Assembly (NCBI RefSeq): GCF_035989285.1
Contig: NZ_CP108513.1
Location: 7,006,001-7,070,000 of the forward strand
Source of the DNA: Streptomyces sp. NBC_01235
GTDB lineage: Bacteria > Actinomycetota > Actinomycetes > Streptomycetales > Streptomycetaceae
Direction of reading: 5' to 3'
Length of the DNA stretch: 64,000 bases
In this document: positions 28,201 to 36,603 of the stretch, piece by piece
Layout of the letters: each line of letters opens with the position of its first letter
How positions within the stretch are numbered: the stretch's first letter is position 1
Position numbers and translations under genes: made by a program
Notes under the pieces: generated by a model
Database searches by the model: none
Told to the model about the DNA's origin: nothing
What the model saw: the letters and a program-made list of their open reading frames with translations, nothing else

Positions 28201-28965
28201 TCACCGGCGCCACGAGGAACCGAACCCCGCCGCCAACGGCATCCGCAGCCCCAACGGCGGCGGAGCCGCCAGCGCGTCCTCCACCGGCCGCGAGAGCGTC
28301 CGCCCGAACAGCGCGCCCATGACGAAGTCCTCGGCCAGCGCGAGGACTTCACCCCGGTACTGGTGCAGCCGGTGGCCGTCGGAGTGCACCTCGAACCGGC
28401 ACACGTCCCGGTTCGCCTTCTTCGCCCGCGCCGCGAGCCGGAACGACAGCTCGGGGTCGCAGCGCTCGTCGTTCGTGCCGTGCACGATCAGCACCCGCCG
28501 CCCCGCGAGCTGCTTCACCGGTTCGGGTGGCGCGGCCATGTCCTCCTCCGGCAGCCAGGGAGCCACCGCCAGCACGGAGTTGACGGCCTCGTGCCCCCCG
28601 GCGCGCAGCGCGGCCCGCGCGCCCATGTCGACCCCGGCCAGACACACGGGGACGTCCCCGTAACGCCGTACGATCTCGTCGGCCGCCCAGGCCGCGTCGG
28701 CCGCGAGGTGCGCCTCGCTGCCGTTCCAGCCCCGGTAGCGGTAGTGCACGGCGTGGATGGCCAGGCCGCCCTGCGCACGTCCCGCCCGCGCGAGTCTGCG
28801 GCCCAGGCCCCGGACGGAGCCGGCCGGCCACACGGGGGACGGTCTGCGGCTGGAGATCTCCTCGCCCCCCGGGAGCAGCACCACCGCCCCGCTCACCGAC
28901 GTCGGCTCCGGGCCGAGCGCCCTCCCCAACCGGGCCGTCCGAACCGGCGTCACTTGCTGTCCCAT
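28201..28965 (-). CDS. Alpha/beta hydrolase (dienelactone hydrolase-like) with Asp at the nucleophile elbow
   Basis: A 254-residue cytoplasmic alpha/beta hydrolase. LLPGGEE near the start would form the oxyanion loop; the acid and His are visible in LIVHGTNDERCDP and EVHSDGHRLHQY. The nucleophile elbow reads CLAGVDMGARAAL, so Asp stands where Ser or Cys is usual; Asp nucleophiles occur in epoxide hydrolases and haloalkane dehalogenases. ATG 28965 is preceded by AGGA about 6 nt upstream. Substrate unknown. It is monocistronic and convergent with the LysR gene. Confidence 0.8.
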   Translation of the reverse strand: MGQQVTPVRTARLGRALGPEPTSVSGAVVLLPGGEEISSRRPSPVWPAGSVRGLGRRLARAGRAQGGLAIHAVHYRYRGWNGSEAHLAADAAWAADEIVRRYGDVPVCLAGVDMGARAALRAGGHEAVNSVLAVAPWLPEEDMAAPPEPVKQLAGRRVLIVHGTNDERCDPELSFRLAARAKKANRDVCRFEVHSDGHRLHQYRGEVLALAEDFVMGALFGRTLSRPVEDALAAPPPLGLRMPLAAGFGSSWRR

Positions 28966-29063
28966 ACTTCCTGTCCCATGACAGAACAGTGTCAGAAGCG
29001 GGCGTGTACTCCACCCGTCCGTGCGGTCACCGTTACGTATCGGCGGAGTTGTACAACGCGCGA

Positions 29064-29077
29064 TCTACGCGCGTAGG
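29064..29077. promoter_or_regulatory. Nucleoside-regulon operator, add promoter
   Basis: TCTACGCGCGTAGG, 16-29 bp before the adenosine deaminase ATG; an extra ACGCGCG half-site lies 6 bp upstream (29056-29062). A TAGAGT box (29081-29086) could be the -10, which puts the operator in the spacer/-35 region. Confidence 0.75.
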
Positions 29078-29092
29078 AGTTAGAGTGCGGAA

Positions 29093-30256
29093 ATGACGAG
29101 CCAGAGCATCCAGGCGGGCAACACCCCCAGCTCGGACCAGATCCGGCGGGCACCCAAGGTTCTGCTGCACGACCACCTCGACGGCGGGCTGCGCCCCGGC
29201 ACGATCGTCGACCTCGCCCGGGACACCGGGTACGCCCAACTCCCCGAGACCGACGCCGACAAGCTCGGCATCTGGTTCCGGGAGGCCGCCGACTCCGGTT
29301 CCCTGGAACGGTACTTGGAGACCTTCTCGCACACCGTCGCGGTGATGCAGACCCGCGACGCGCTCGTCCGGGTCGCCCGCGAGTGCGCCGAGGACCTCGC
29401 CGAGGACGGTGTCGTCTACGCCGAGGTGCGGTACGCCCCCGAACAGCACCTCGACGGCGGGCTGAGACTCGAAGAGGTCGTCGAGGCCGTCAACGAGGGC
29501 TTCCGGGAAGGCGAACGGACGGCCCGTCGGAACGGACAACGCATCCGCGTCGGCGCCCTGCTCACCGCCATGCGGCACGCGGCCCGCTCCCTGGAGATCG
29601 CCGAACTCGCCAACCGCTACCGCGACCTGGGAGTCGTCGGCTTCGACATCGCGGGCGCGGAGGCCGGTTTCCCGCCCACCCGGCACCTCGACGCGTTCGA
29701 GTACCTCAAGCGCGAGAACAACCACTTCACCATCCACGCCGGGGAGGCCTTCGGGCTGCCGTCCATCTGGCAGGCCCTACAGTGGTGCGGCGCCGACCGG
29801 CTCGGGCACGGGGTACGCATCATCGACGACATCGAGGTCGCCGCCGACGGCAGCGTGAAGCTCGGGCGGCTCGCCTCCTACGTCCGCGACAAGCGCATCC
29901 CGCTGGAGATGTGTCCCAGCTCCAACCTCCAGACGGGCGCCGCCGCCTCCTACGCCGAGCACCCCATCGGACTGCTGCGCCGGCTGCACTTCCGGGCCAC
30001 CGTGAACACGGACAACCGCCTGATGTCCGGCACCAGCATGAGCCGGGAATTCGAGCACCTTGTCGACGCGTTCGGCTATACGCTCGACGATCTGCAGTGG
30101 TTCTCGGTCAATGCTATGAAGTCAGCATTCATTCCTTTCGATGAACGACTCGCCATGATCAATGACGTGATCAAGCCTGGTTATGCGGAACTGAAGTCCG
30201 AATGGCTGTTCCAGCAGACCGCCTCCACCAGCGGCTCTGTGGTCACGGAAGGCTGA
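29093..30256 (+). CDS. add: Adenosine deaminase
   Basis: A 387-residue adenosine deaminase producing (deoxy)inosine from (deoxy)adenosine. Zinc ligands and catalytic residues are present: [12 protein letters not shown] (HxH), HAGEAFG (His and the catalytic Glu region), DRLGHGVRI (His) and TVNTDN (Asp). ATG 29093 follows a weak SD. The operator at 29064 ties it to the nucleoside regulon. Its inosine product would feed the purine nucleoside phosphorylase encoded at about 45.4 kb. Confidence 0.93.
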   Translation: MTSQSIQAGNTPSSDQIRRAPKVLLHDHLDGGLRPGTIVDLARDTGYAQLPETDADKLGIWFREAADSGSLERYLETFSHTVAVMQTRDALVRVARECAEDLAEDGVVYAEVRYAPEQHLDGGLRLEEVVEAVNEGFREGERTARRNGQRIRVGALLTAMRHAARSLEIAELANRYRDLGVVGFDIAGAEAGFPPTRHLDAFEYLKRENNHFTIHAGEAFGLPSIWQALQWCGADRLGHGVRIIDDIEVAADGSVKLGRLASYVRDKRIPLEMCPSSNLQTGAAASYAEHPIGLLRRLHFRATVNTDNRLMSGTSMSREFEHLVDAFGYTLDDLQWFSVNAMKSAFIPFDERLAMINDVIKPGYAELKSEWLFQQTASTSGSVVTEG

Positions 30257-30395
30257 CCGCAGGGTTTTGCGGGATGCGGAATGCGGGCGGGTGTTCACAA
30301 TCCGTCCGCATTTCGATGTTTGCCGACGGCCCCTCCACGTGTTTACGGTCGAGAACCGCTCAGTTCCCCGTATCCCACTCGAGGACGCATTCATC

Positions 30396-30749
30396 ATGAA
30401 GCAGTCTGCTGCCAAGACCCTCGGTGTCGCCGCTCTCGGTGCCGCCTTCGCCGCCGTCGGTGCGGGTGCCGCGAACGCCGCTCCCGCCGTTCCGGACGCC
30501 ACGCAGGCCCTGGACGGTATTACCAAGACGATGCCGGCGGAGAACGTGGCCCAGGCGCTGCCCGGCGCCGGTGGGGCCCTGTCGCAGGCCCAGCCGGCGC
30601 TCGGCGCGGGCCTGACCGCCGCCCAGCCGGCCGCCGAGAAGCTCCTCGCCGGGGGCCCGACCGCGCCCGCCGCCGGTCTCCTCGGCGGTCTGCCGCTGCA
30701 GGGCCTGCCCACGCACGGCCTGCCGGTGAACGGCCTCCCGCTCGGCTGA
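30396..30749 (+). CDS. Small secreted Ala/Gly/Leu-rich protein
   Basis: A 117-residue protein with a clear Sec signal (MKQSAAKTLGVAALGAAFAA, cleavage after GAANA near residue 29). The mature chain is low-complexity, with Ala-Gln-Pro and Gly-Leu-Pro repeats (GLPLQGLPTHGLPVNGLPLG at the end). It resembles the secreted protein at 38841-39248 in size and layout. ATG 30396 with a distant GAGGA. Function unknown. A strong terminator follows. Confidence 0.78.
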   Translation: MKQSAAKTLGVAALGAAFAAVGAGAANAAPAVPDATQALDGITKTMPAENVAQALPGAGGALSQAQPALGAGLTAAQPAAEKLLAGGPTAPAAGLLGGLPLQGLPTHGLPVNGLPLG

Positions 30750-30776
30750 GCGACGCCGCCCGTCCCGCCACGCACC

Positions 30777-30823
30777 ACGCCGTTGGGGCGCATCCGGAAC
30801 CACCGGGTGCGCCCCAACGGCGT
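30777..30823. terminator. Strong bidirectional terminator
   Basis: A 21-bp near-perfect stem (ACGCCGTTGGGGCGC... with ...GCGCCCCAACGGCGT) and 5-nt loop lies between the convergent secreted-protein and PspC genes. Confidence 0.85.
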
Positions 30824-30838
30824 TGACGCGGACGGCCG

Positions 30839-31039
30839 TCACCAGGCCGTGCGTGCCTTGTCCTCCGAGGGGAGCAGGATCCACAGCGCTATGTAGAGCA
30901 GGAACTGCGGGCCCGGCAGAAGGCAGGACAGCAGGAAGATCACGCGCATCGTGGTCGGGGAGGTGTCGAAGCGGCGGGCCAGCGCGGCGCACACTCCGCC
31001 GATCATGCGGCCGTGGGTGGGGCGGGCGAGGCTGGACAT
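30839..31039 (-). CDS. PspC-domain membrane protein
   Basis: A 66-residue protein with the PspC fold: a short basic start (RPTHGRMIGGVCAALARRFD), TSPTTMRVIFLL, then a hydrophobic stretch ending in LYIALWILLPSE. Such proteins are small inner-membrane stress components; here only the core domain is present. ATG 31039 has AAGGAG about 7 nt upstream. It is downstream of, and on the same strand as, the VanZ-like gene. Confidence 0.85.
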   Translation of the reverse strand: MSSLARPTHGRMIGGVCAALARRFDTSPTTMRVIFLLSCLLPGPQFLLYIALWILLPSEDKARTAW

Positions 31040-31133
31040 CTGCGGCTCCTTCGTGAGCGTCTGTCGGAGGCGGCCCGTGCGGCTGCTCCATCTGATATCA
31101 ACGCTACGGCGACGAAGGGGACGAAGCGTCGCT

Positions 31134-31685
31134 CTACGGGGCGATACCGACCCTGGGAATCCTCGGGGTCCGACCCTGAGCCACCTCTTCCTGACGAACC
31201 GCGGACCGCCCCCGGTGCTCCTCCCTGCGGCGCAGCCGCGCGCGCACCGCCGGTACCACCGCGACGTGCGCGAGGGCCACGCCCACGGTGTTCAGCAGCA
31301 TCGAGTCGACGTCCACGACCTGCCCCGGCACCCCGGTCTGCAACAGCTCTATGCCCAGCGACAGCAGGGCGCCCGCCGTGACCGTACGGATCAGGGAGGC
31401 GAGCGGCGAGACCCGGATTCTGCCGTGCGCCAGCGGCAGCAGGACGCCCAGCGGGGCGAGCAGCCCCAGCCCCTCGCCGATCCGCCGGGCCGCCTCGGGC
31501 CAGCCCAGCTTCAGATCGGCGCGGATCCCGTCGAACGGGTGCAGGTTGGCGGGCATCACCCAAGGGACGTTCAGCGGTCGCAGCGTGACCCAGGCGACGA
31601 ACACGAGATGGGCGGCCAGGAGAACAATCCCGGTCGCGCGGATGCGGATCGCGGCGCTGCCGCCGATGGAGCCTTGACGCTGCAC
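31134..31685 (-). CDS. VanZ-like membrane protein
   Basis: A 183-residue VanZ-family protein taken from GTG 31685; an in-frame TTG at 31694 is an alternative. Four hydrophobic segments are visible, with the family signature WVTLRPLNVP after helix 1 and ELLQTGVPGQVVDVDSMLLN near the last helices. VanZ proteins of this sort occur widely in Streptomyces; the original VanZ gives low-level teicoplanin resistance, but the role of these homologs is unsettled. The C-terminal tail is Arg-rich and cytoplasmic. Confidence 0.82.
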   Translation of the reverse strand: MQRQGSIGGSAAIRIRATGIVLLAAHLVFVAWVTLRPLNVPWVMPANLHPFDGIRADLKLGWPEAARRIGEGLGLLAPLGVLLPLAHGRIRVSPLASLIRTVTAGALLSLGIELLQTGVPGQVVDVDSMLLNTVGVALAHVAVVPAVRARLRRREEHRGRSAVRQEEVAQGRTPRIPRVGIAP

Positions 31686-31694
31686 GCCCCCCAA

Positions 31695-31918
31695 GACGCA
31701 CCCCCCGGCACGATCGGTTCCGGCTCACCCCCCGACACCGTCCCGAGCCCTGCGCCCCACCTTCCCACCACGGCCCCTCGGTAGCGGGTGACCTGCGACG
31801 ACGAACCTTCCCGACCGGCCCATGAGGCGTCCGCCACACCACCCCGCACCACCGGCCGCCCACCCACCGACCCCCTCACACAGCCGAACCGACACCACCC
31901 CACGGGCAGCGACGATCG
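31695..31918. other. Spacer between VanZ-like gene and repeat block
   Basis: No gene, hairpin or promoter is convincing here; the sequence is Pro/Thr-codon-like in one frame but unlike a protein family. Confidence 0.4.
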
Positions 31919-32022
31919 TCCCGGCGTCCCGGCGTCCCGGCGTCCCGGCGTCCCGGCGTCCTGGCGTCCTGGCGTCCTGGCGTCCTGGCGTCCTGGCGTC
32001 CCGGCGTCCGGGCGTCCGGGCG
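31919..32022. repeat. 13-unit tandem array of an 8-bp unit
   Basis: Consecutive TCCCGGCG units (5), then TCCTGGCG (5), then TCCCGGCG and two TCCGGGCG. Because 8 is not a multiple of 3 all frames read as repetitive peptide; the array is likely noncoding. Length would vary easily by slippage. Confidence 0.9.
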
Positions 32023-32205
32023 GCGTCCCCGGGTCCCCGGGTCCCCGCGTCAGGGAGTCCTCGCGCCACGCTCGAGCCTGGCGTCCTGGCGTCCTGGCGT
32101 CCTGGCGTCCCCGCGTCAGGGAGTCCTCGCGCCACGCTCGAGCCCGGCGTTCCGGCGTCCCCACGTCCCCGCGCCTGGGAGTCCTCGCGCCAGGCTCGAG
32201 CCCAG
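32023..32205. repeat. Three degenerate copies of a ~65-bp composite repeat
   Basis: Each copy has GTCCCCGCGTCAGGGAGTCC, then TCGCGCCACGCTCGAGCC, then a short run of the 8-bp unit. Copies begin near 32041, 32107 and 32158; the third is the most diverged. The 8-bp array has apparently been carried along with the larger duplication. Confidence 0.75.
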
Positions 32206-32332
32206 CGTCCCGGTCGGCCGCCGTCCGCCCGCGGGTGGCCCCGGGAAGCCGGCCGCGGGAGGCCGGCCGCAGGGAACCGGCCGCAGGGAACCGGCCGTGG
32301 GGAACCGCCGCCCGGGCCCCGGAAGGGTGTCC

Positions 32333-32416
32333 CTGAGCGGGCCCTTGAGCGGGCCCTTGAGCGGGCCCTTGAGCGGGCCCTTGAGCGGGCCCTTGAGCGG
32401 GCCCTTGAGCGGGCCC
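32333..32416. repeat. Seven-unit tandem array of a 12-bp unit
   Basis: CTGAGCGGGCCC followed by six exact TTGAGCGGGCCC units. Each unit contains the palindrome GGGCCC, so single strands could fold into serial hairpins. One frame would encode Gly-Pro-Ala-Gln repeats but nothing supports translation. Confidence 0.9.
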
Positions 32417-32487
32417 CTCAGCCAACCCCTCAGCCGGCCCGGAACGGTCCCGGAGCTCCCGGAGCGGGGTGCCCCCAGGAACGGCCC

Positions 32488-32583
32488 GGCGCGTCGCTCA
32501 GCCGCCGTCCGTGACCGGCCGGCGCGTCGCTCAGCCGCCGTCCGTGACCGGCCGGCGCGTCGCTCAGCCGCCGTCCGTGACCG
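32488..32583. repeat. Three tandem copies of a 33-bp unit including the end of a lipoprotein gene
   Basis: Copies begin at 32488, 32521 and 32554 (the last one 30 bp before it diverges). The third copy includes the final codons and stop of the convergent lipoprotein gene, so the array is an outward duplication of that gene's 3' end. Confidence 0.88.
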
Positions 32584-33202
32584 CTGAGGACGGGGGTTCT
32601 GTGCTGCCGGGGCGGGAGCGGACCTCGTCGGTGCACACGTAGCGGCGCAGGGGCTCGGAGCCGGGGCCGCCCAGGATCACCGAGCCGTCGCCCTCCGCCG
32701 CCGCAGAGTCGGAGAACGTGCAGACGAGCTGGGCGAGGGCGTAGGAGGTGAGGCTGCCGGGCGAGGTGCTCAGGCGCAGCGCGTCGTCCGGGTCCTTGGG
32801 GCGCGGTCCGACGACCGACATGCCGCCGCGTACGTCCGTCGTGTACCCGGCCTCCTTCTCGGCCGCCGACGGCGACTCGGCGAGCTGGTCGAGCAGGCCC
32901 TGCGCCACCAGCGCGCGCCGCTCGGAGTCCGGCGCACCGTCCGGCACCCGCACGGACCGCTCCACGGCCACCAGCGACGAACCGCACAGCAGGAACACCT
33001 GCACCAGCACGCCCGCGTGGGCGGACTGCGTCGTCACGTCCGGTTCGCTGAGCGAGCAGCGTGCCCGGGAGGGCGCGGCCCCGAAGTCGGTCGGCACCTC
33101 GGTCGCCCGGATACCGCAGCCGGCGAGCAGACCGGCCAGGCCGGCCAGCACGGGGACGGCGAGCAGCCGTCGTCGTACGGTCGTCGCGCGGCCCCTGGTC
33201 AC
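32564..33202 (-). CDS. Lipoprotein of the afsQ operon
   Basis: A 212-residue lipoprotein whose GTG shares a base with the stop of afsQ2 (TAGTG). Signal MTRGRATTVRRRLLAVPVLA is followed by lipobox LLAGCG. The exported part has Cys at ARCSLSEPD, LLCGSS, LVCTFSD and YVCTDEV, four residues that could form two disulfides. The S. coelicolor afsQ operon also carries a lipoprotein gene after afsQ2, so a role in signal sensing by AfsQ2 is plausible but unproven. The 3' end is triplicated as a 33-bp repeat. Confidence 0.85.
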   Translation of the reverse strand: MTRGRATTVRRRLLAVPVLAGLAGLLAGCGIRATEVPTDFGAAPSRARCSLSEPDVTTQSAHAGVLVQVFLLCGSSLVAVERSVRVPDGAPDSERRALVAQGLLDQLAESPSAAEKEAGYTTDVRGGMSVVGPRPKDPDDALRLSTSPGSLTSYALAQLVCTFSDSAAAEGDGSVILGGPGSEPLRRYVCTDEVRSRPGSTEPPSSAVTDGG

Positions 33203-34785
33203 TATGCGTCCCCCTTCGCCGGCACCGGCTTCTCGCCCTGCTCGCCGCCCTCGCCGCCCTGTTCGGTCAGTTCGGAGACGTCCCGGGGCAGCCGCAGCGT
33301 GAACACCGCGCCGCCCTCCGGGGAGTTGGCGGCCGTGATCTCGCCGCCGTGGATGTGGGCGTTCTCCTGGGCGATGGACAGGCCTAGGCCGCTGCCCTCG
33401 GAGCGCGGCCGGGAGGCGCTCGCCTTGTAGAACCGGTCGAAGACGTGCGGCAGCACCTCCTCGGGGATGCCCGGCCCGTGGTCGCGCACGGCGATGACGA
33501 CCGTGTCGTCCGCCGTCGACACCGACACCCGCACCGGCGAACCGCCGTGCTTGAGCGCGTTGCCGATGAGGTTGGCGAGGATGACGTCCAGGCGGCGCGG
33601 GTCGAGCCGGGCGTGGATGCCGCGCTCGGCGTCCAGGTCGACCGCGTCCAGCCAGGCACGCGCGTCGATGCAGGCGGTGATCTGGTCGGCGAGGTCGACG
33701 TCGTCCAGGACCAGCCGCGCGGTCCCCGCGTCGAAGCGGGTGACCTCCATCAGGTTCTCGACGAGGTTGTTCAGCCGCCGCGTCTCGCTGACCACCAGCC
33801 GCACCGCCGGCTCGATCATCGGGTCGATGCTGCCCGACTCGGCGTCCAGCTCCTCCTCCAGCACCTCCGCGACGGTGGTGATGGCGGTCAGCGGCGTGCG
33901 CAGCTCGTGCGACATGTCGGCGACGAACCGCCGGGACGCCTCGTCCCGCGCGGCCATGTCGTCGACCCGCTTCTCCAGCGCCTCGGCCGTCCGGTTGAAC
34001 GTCCTCGACAGATCGGCGAGTTCGTCCGTCCCCGACACCCGCAGCCGCGTGTCGAGCCGGCCCTCGCCGAGCCGCCGAGCCGCGACGCCCAGGCGGTGCA
34101 CCGGCTTCAGGACGGTCGTGGCGGCGGCCTGCGCGAGCAGCGCGGCGCCGATCAGCGCGAGGCCGGTGGCGATCCCCAGCGACCAGGCCAGCGAGTTGAG
34201 GTCCTTCGCCTCCGGCTCCAGCGACTTGCGCATGTACCCGGTCGGGCCGCCCCCGATGACCCTTGTACCGGCCACCAGATACGGCGTCCCGTGGTCCACG
34301 ATCCGCTGCCAGTACAGGTGGTACGGCGACTTGTTGCCGCCCGTGATGTCCTGCTGCTTGTTCACCGCCGTGCGCAGCGACCCGGGCACGTCCTCCAGGG
34401 AGAACCCGTTCAGTCCGCCCGAGTTGCCGTAGACGGTCTTGCCGCTCGAATCGGTGCCCACCAGCAGCACACTGAAGCGCTGGCTGCTGTTGGCCATCTG
34501 CCCGGCGGTGTGCTGGAGCTCGTCCTGCGAGGGACGCTCGGGCAGCGAACCCGCCCGGTTCTGCATCTCCTGCTCGAAGTCCCGCAGCACCGCGCCCTGG
34601 GTACGGGTCAGCACGGCCTCGCGGTTGAGCCAGTACGCGATGCCGGACGCGGACACGGCGGCTGTCAGGGCCACCGCCCCGAAGACGACGACGAGCCGCA
34701 GCCGCAGGCTGGTGAAACGCAGCCGTGAAAGTCTTCCCTTGCGCGCCGCGGACCAGCCGCGGAGCCCCCCCTGCGCCTGTGTCAC
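33202..34785 (-). CDS. afsQ2: AfsQ2 sensor histidine kinase
   Basis: A 527-residue membrane histidine kinase. Helix 1 (LRLVVVFGAVALTAAVSASG, about residues 30-50) and helix 2 (near 195-215) bracket an extracellular sensor region of about 145 residues; HAMP follows (KPVHRLGVAARRLGEGRLD), then the H box DMSHELRTPLTAI, and the ATPase boxes NLIGNALKHGG, DHGPGIPEEV and GSGLGLSIAQ. It phosphorylates AfsQ1. The GTG start overlaps the afsQ1 stop (GTGA). In S. coelicolor AfsQ1/Q2 affects antibiotic production and responds to glutamate-based nitrogen supply. Confidence 0.93.
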   Translation of the reverse strand: MTQAQGGLRGWSAARKGRLSRLRFTSLRLRLVVVFGAVALTAAVSASGIAYWLNREAVLTRTQGAVLRDFEQEMQNRAGSLPERPSQDELQHTAGQMANSSQRFSVLLVGTDSSGKTVYGNSGGLNGFSLEDVPGSLRTAVNKQQDITGGNKSPYHLYWQRIVDHGTPYLVAGTRVIGGGPTGYMRKSLEPEAKDLNSLAWSLGIATGLALIGAALLAQAAATTVLKPVHRLGVAARRLGEGRLDTRLRVSGTDELADLSRTFNRTAEALEKRVDDMAARDEASRRFVADMSHELRTPLTAITTVAEVLEEELDAESGSIDPMIEPAVRLVVSETRRLNNLVENLMEVTRFDAGTARLVLDDVDLADQITACIDARAWLDAVDLDAERGIHARLDPRRLDVILANLIGNALKHGGSPVRVSVSTADDTVVIAVRDHGPGIPEEVLPHVFDRFYKASASRPRSEGSGLGLSIAQENAHIHGGEITAANSPEGGAVFTLRLPRDVSELTEQGGEGGEQGEKPVPAKGDA

Positions 34786-35459
34786 TGAGGGGCGTCCAGG
34801 CGGTAGCCGACGCCGCGCACGGTACGGATCAGGACCGGGGACGACGGGACGTCCTCCACCTTGGCCCGCAGCCGCTGGACGCAGGCGTCCACCAGCCGCG
34901 AGTCACCGAGGTAGTCGTGCTCCCACACAAGGCGCAGCAGCTGCTGACGCGACAGGGCCTGCCCCGGCCGCCGGGACAGTTCGAGCAGCAGCCGCAGCTC
35001 GGTCGGCGTGAGTTGCAGATCCTCGCCGTTCTTCGTCACCGTCATCGCCGCGCGGTCGATGACGAGGCTGCCGAACGTCGCCGAGTCGTTCGACTCCCGC
35101 TCGCCGCGCCGCAGCACGGCCCGGATCCGGGCGTCCAGCACCCGCCCCTGGACGGGCTTGACGACATAGTCGTCGGCGCCGGACTCCAGCCCGACCACGA
35201 CGTCGATGTCGTCACTTCGCGCGGTGAGCAGGATGATCGGCAACTGGTCGGTGCGCCGGATGCGCCGGCACACCTCGAAACCGTCGATGCCGGGCAGCAT
35301 CACGTCCAGCACGATGAGATCCGGCCGCTGCTCGCGCAGCAGCTTCAGACCGTCCTCACCGCTGGCAGCGGTGGCCACCCGGTGTCCCTGGCGCGTCAGT
35401 GAGAGCTCCAGGGCCGTACGGATGGCGTCGTCGTCCTCGATCAGCAACAGGGAAGGCAC
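34782..35459 (-). CDS. afsQ1: AfsQ1 response regulator
   Basis: A 225-residue OmpR/PhoB-type regulator. The receiver domain has the acidic pocket IEDDDAIR, phosphorylation site LIVLDVMLPGIDG and KPVQGRVLD; the winged helix from about 130 includes LTPTELRLLLELSRRPGQ and RLVWEHDYLGDSRLVDACV. GTG 35459 matches the start I remember for S. coelicolor AfsQ1; an in-frame ATG six codons earlier is possible. It binds GTnAC-N6-GTnAC boxes, one of which is present upstream of sigQ. Confidence 0.93.
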   Translation of the reverse strand: MPSLLLIEDDDAIRTALELSLTRQGHRVATAASGEDGLKLLREQRPDLIVLDVMLPGIDGFEVCRRIRRTDQLPIILLTARSDDIDVVVGLESGADDYVVKPVQGRVLDARIRAVLRRGERESNDSATFGSLVIDRAAMTVTKNGEDLQLTPTELRLLLELSRRPGQALSRQQLLRLVWEHDYLGDSRLVDACVQRLRAKVEDVPSSPVLIRTVRGVGYRLDAPQ

Positions 35460-35496
35460 GGGCTCATTCTGGCCCATGAGGGGGCTGTCGTTCGAC

Positions 35497-36603
35497 CTAT
35501 GGGTCGGGGCTGAGGCGCCAGAGGGACGTGGTTTCCGCGGCGCGGGCGGCGTGCAGGGGGTCGGAGACGTCCCGCGCACGCCTGTGCCCGGGTCGTACAT
35601 CCATCCGATCCGCAACCCGCAGACCTGCGGTTTCGACGAGTCCGAGCAGCTCGTCGCGGGTCCGCAGACGGAGCTGTTCGGCCAGGTCGGACAGGACCAG
35701 CCAGCCCTCGCCGCCGGGCCGCAGATGCTCCACGAGACCCGCCAGGAAGCCGCGCAGCATCCCGCCGCCCTCGTCGTAGACCCCCAGTTCGAGAGCGGCG
35801 GTCGGCCGCCCGGGCAGCCACGGCGGATTGCAGACGACGAGATCGGCCCGGCCGGGCGGATACAGCCCCGGGGCCGTGGTGATCCGCCCGTCCAGGCCGA
35901 GCCGACGGGCGTTGTCCTCGGCGCAGACCAGGGCGCGGGGGTTGATGTCCGTTCCGACGATCCGTCCGACGCCTCGGCGGGCCAGTACCGCCGCGAGGAC
36001 GCCGGTGCCGGTGCCCAGGTCGAACGCGGTGGCCGCGGCCGGGCTCCGCCGGACCGTCGCCGGCAGCGGGGCGCGCGCCACGAGGTCCACGTACTCGCTC
36101 CTCGTCGGCGCGAAGACGCCGTAGTGGGGGTGGACGCGTGCGCCCAGGGCCGGCACCTCGACGCCCTTCAGGCGCCACTGGTGGGCGCCGATCACGCCGA
36201 GCAGCTCCCGCAGCGGGACCAGGGCGGGGCCGGTGGGCGGCCCGTAGGCGGCGTGGCAGGCCTCGCGGACGTCCGGGGCCCGGCGCAGGGCCACCGTGTG
36301 GTCGTCGGCCAGCTCGATCAGCAGCCGGTTCAGGACACGGGCGCGGTGGGCGCGGGCCCGGCGCCGGAGGCGGAAGGCCTGCGCCGGGTCGGGCGAGGTG
36401 GGTCCGGCGCCGACACGGCGGTCCATCGCCCGCAGCAGCCGGCGGGCGCCCTGGAAGTCGCCCCGCCACAGCAGGGACGTCCCCGCGCGGGCCAGCCGGT
36501 GGGCGGTGGCGGCGCGCATACGGTCGTCGGCGGTGACGAAGGGGTGGCGGGCCTCGTGGGCCTCGTGGGCCTCGTGGGTCGGGGTGTGGTCGTGGGACTC
36601 CAC
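35497..36603 (-). CDS. Class I methyltransferase with NPPW motif
   Basis: A 368-residue SAM-dependent methyltransferase. The Rossmann core has TAFDLGTGTGVLAAVLARRG and GTDINPRALVCAEDN, and the catalytic NPPW (VVCNPPWLPGR) marks the RlmG/HemK-like group that methylates amino groups of rRNA or proteins. An N-terminal helical extension of about 150 residues precedes it. The GTG at 36603 has GAGGAG about 8 nt upstream. Its N-terminus carries tandem Glu-Ala-His repeats encoded by four 9-bp units. It is 37 bp upstream of afsQ1 on the same strand, so read-through is possible. Target unknown. Confidence 0.85.
   Translation of the reverse strand: MESHDHTPTHEAHEAHEARHPFVTADDRMRAATAHRLARAGTSLLWRGDFQGARRLLRAMDRRVGAGPTSPDPAQAFRLRRRARAHRARVLNRLLIELADDHTVALRRAPDVREACHAAYGPPTGPALVPLRELLGVIGAHQWRLKGVEVPALGARVHPHYGVFAPTRSEYVDLVARAPLPATVRRSPAAATAFDLGTGTGVLAAVLARRGVGRIVGTDINPRALVCAEDNARRLGLDGRITTAPGLYPPGRADLVVCNPPWLPGRPTAALELGVYDEGGGMLRGFLAGLVEHLRPGGEGWLVLSDLAEQLRLRTRDELLGLVETAGLRVADRMDVRPGHRRARDVSDPLHAARAAETTSLWRLSPDP
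36551..36586. repeat. Four-unit 9-bp in-frame tandem repeat
   Basis: GCCTCGTGG units in the methyltransferase 5' end encode the HEAHEAHEA stretch; the unit is a multiple of 3, so copy changes keep frame. Confidence 0.8.

Noticed and set aside
31788..32514. Repetitive open frames (Pro-Gly-Val-Pro-Ala-Ser type and others)
   Set aside because: All frames are open through the tandem repeats because of their composition; no signal, start or homology supports a protein.
31919..32583. CRISPR array
   Set aside because: Units are directly adjacent without unique spacers and there are no cas genes.
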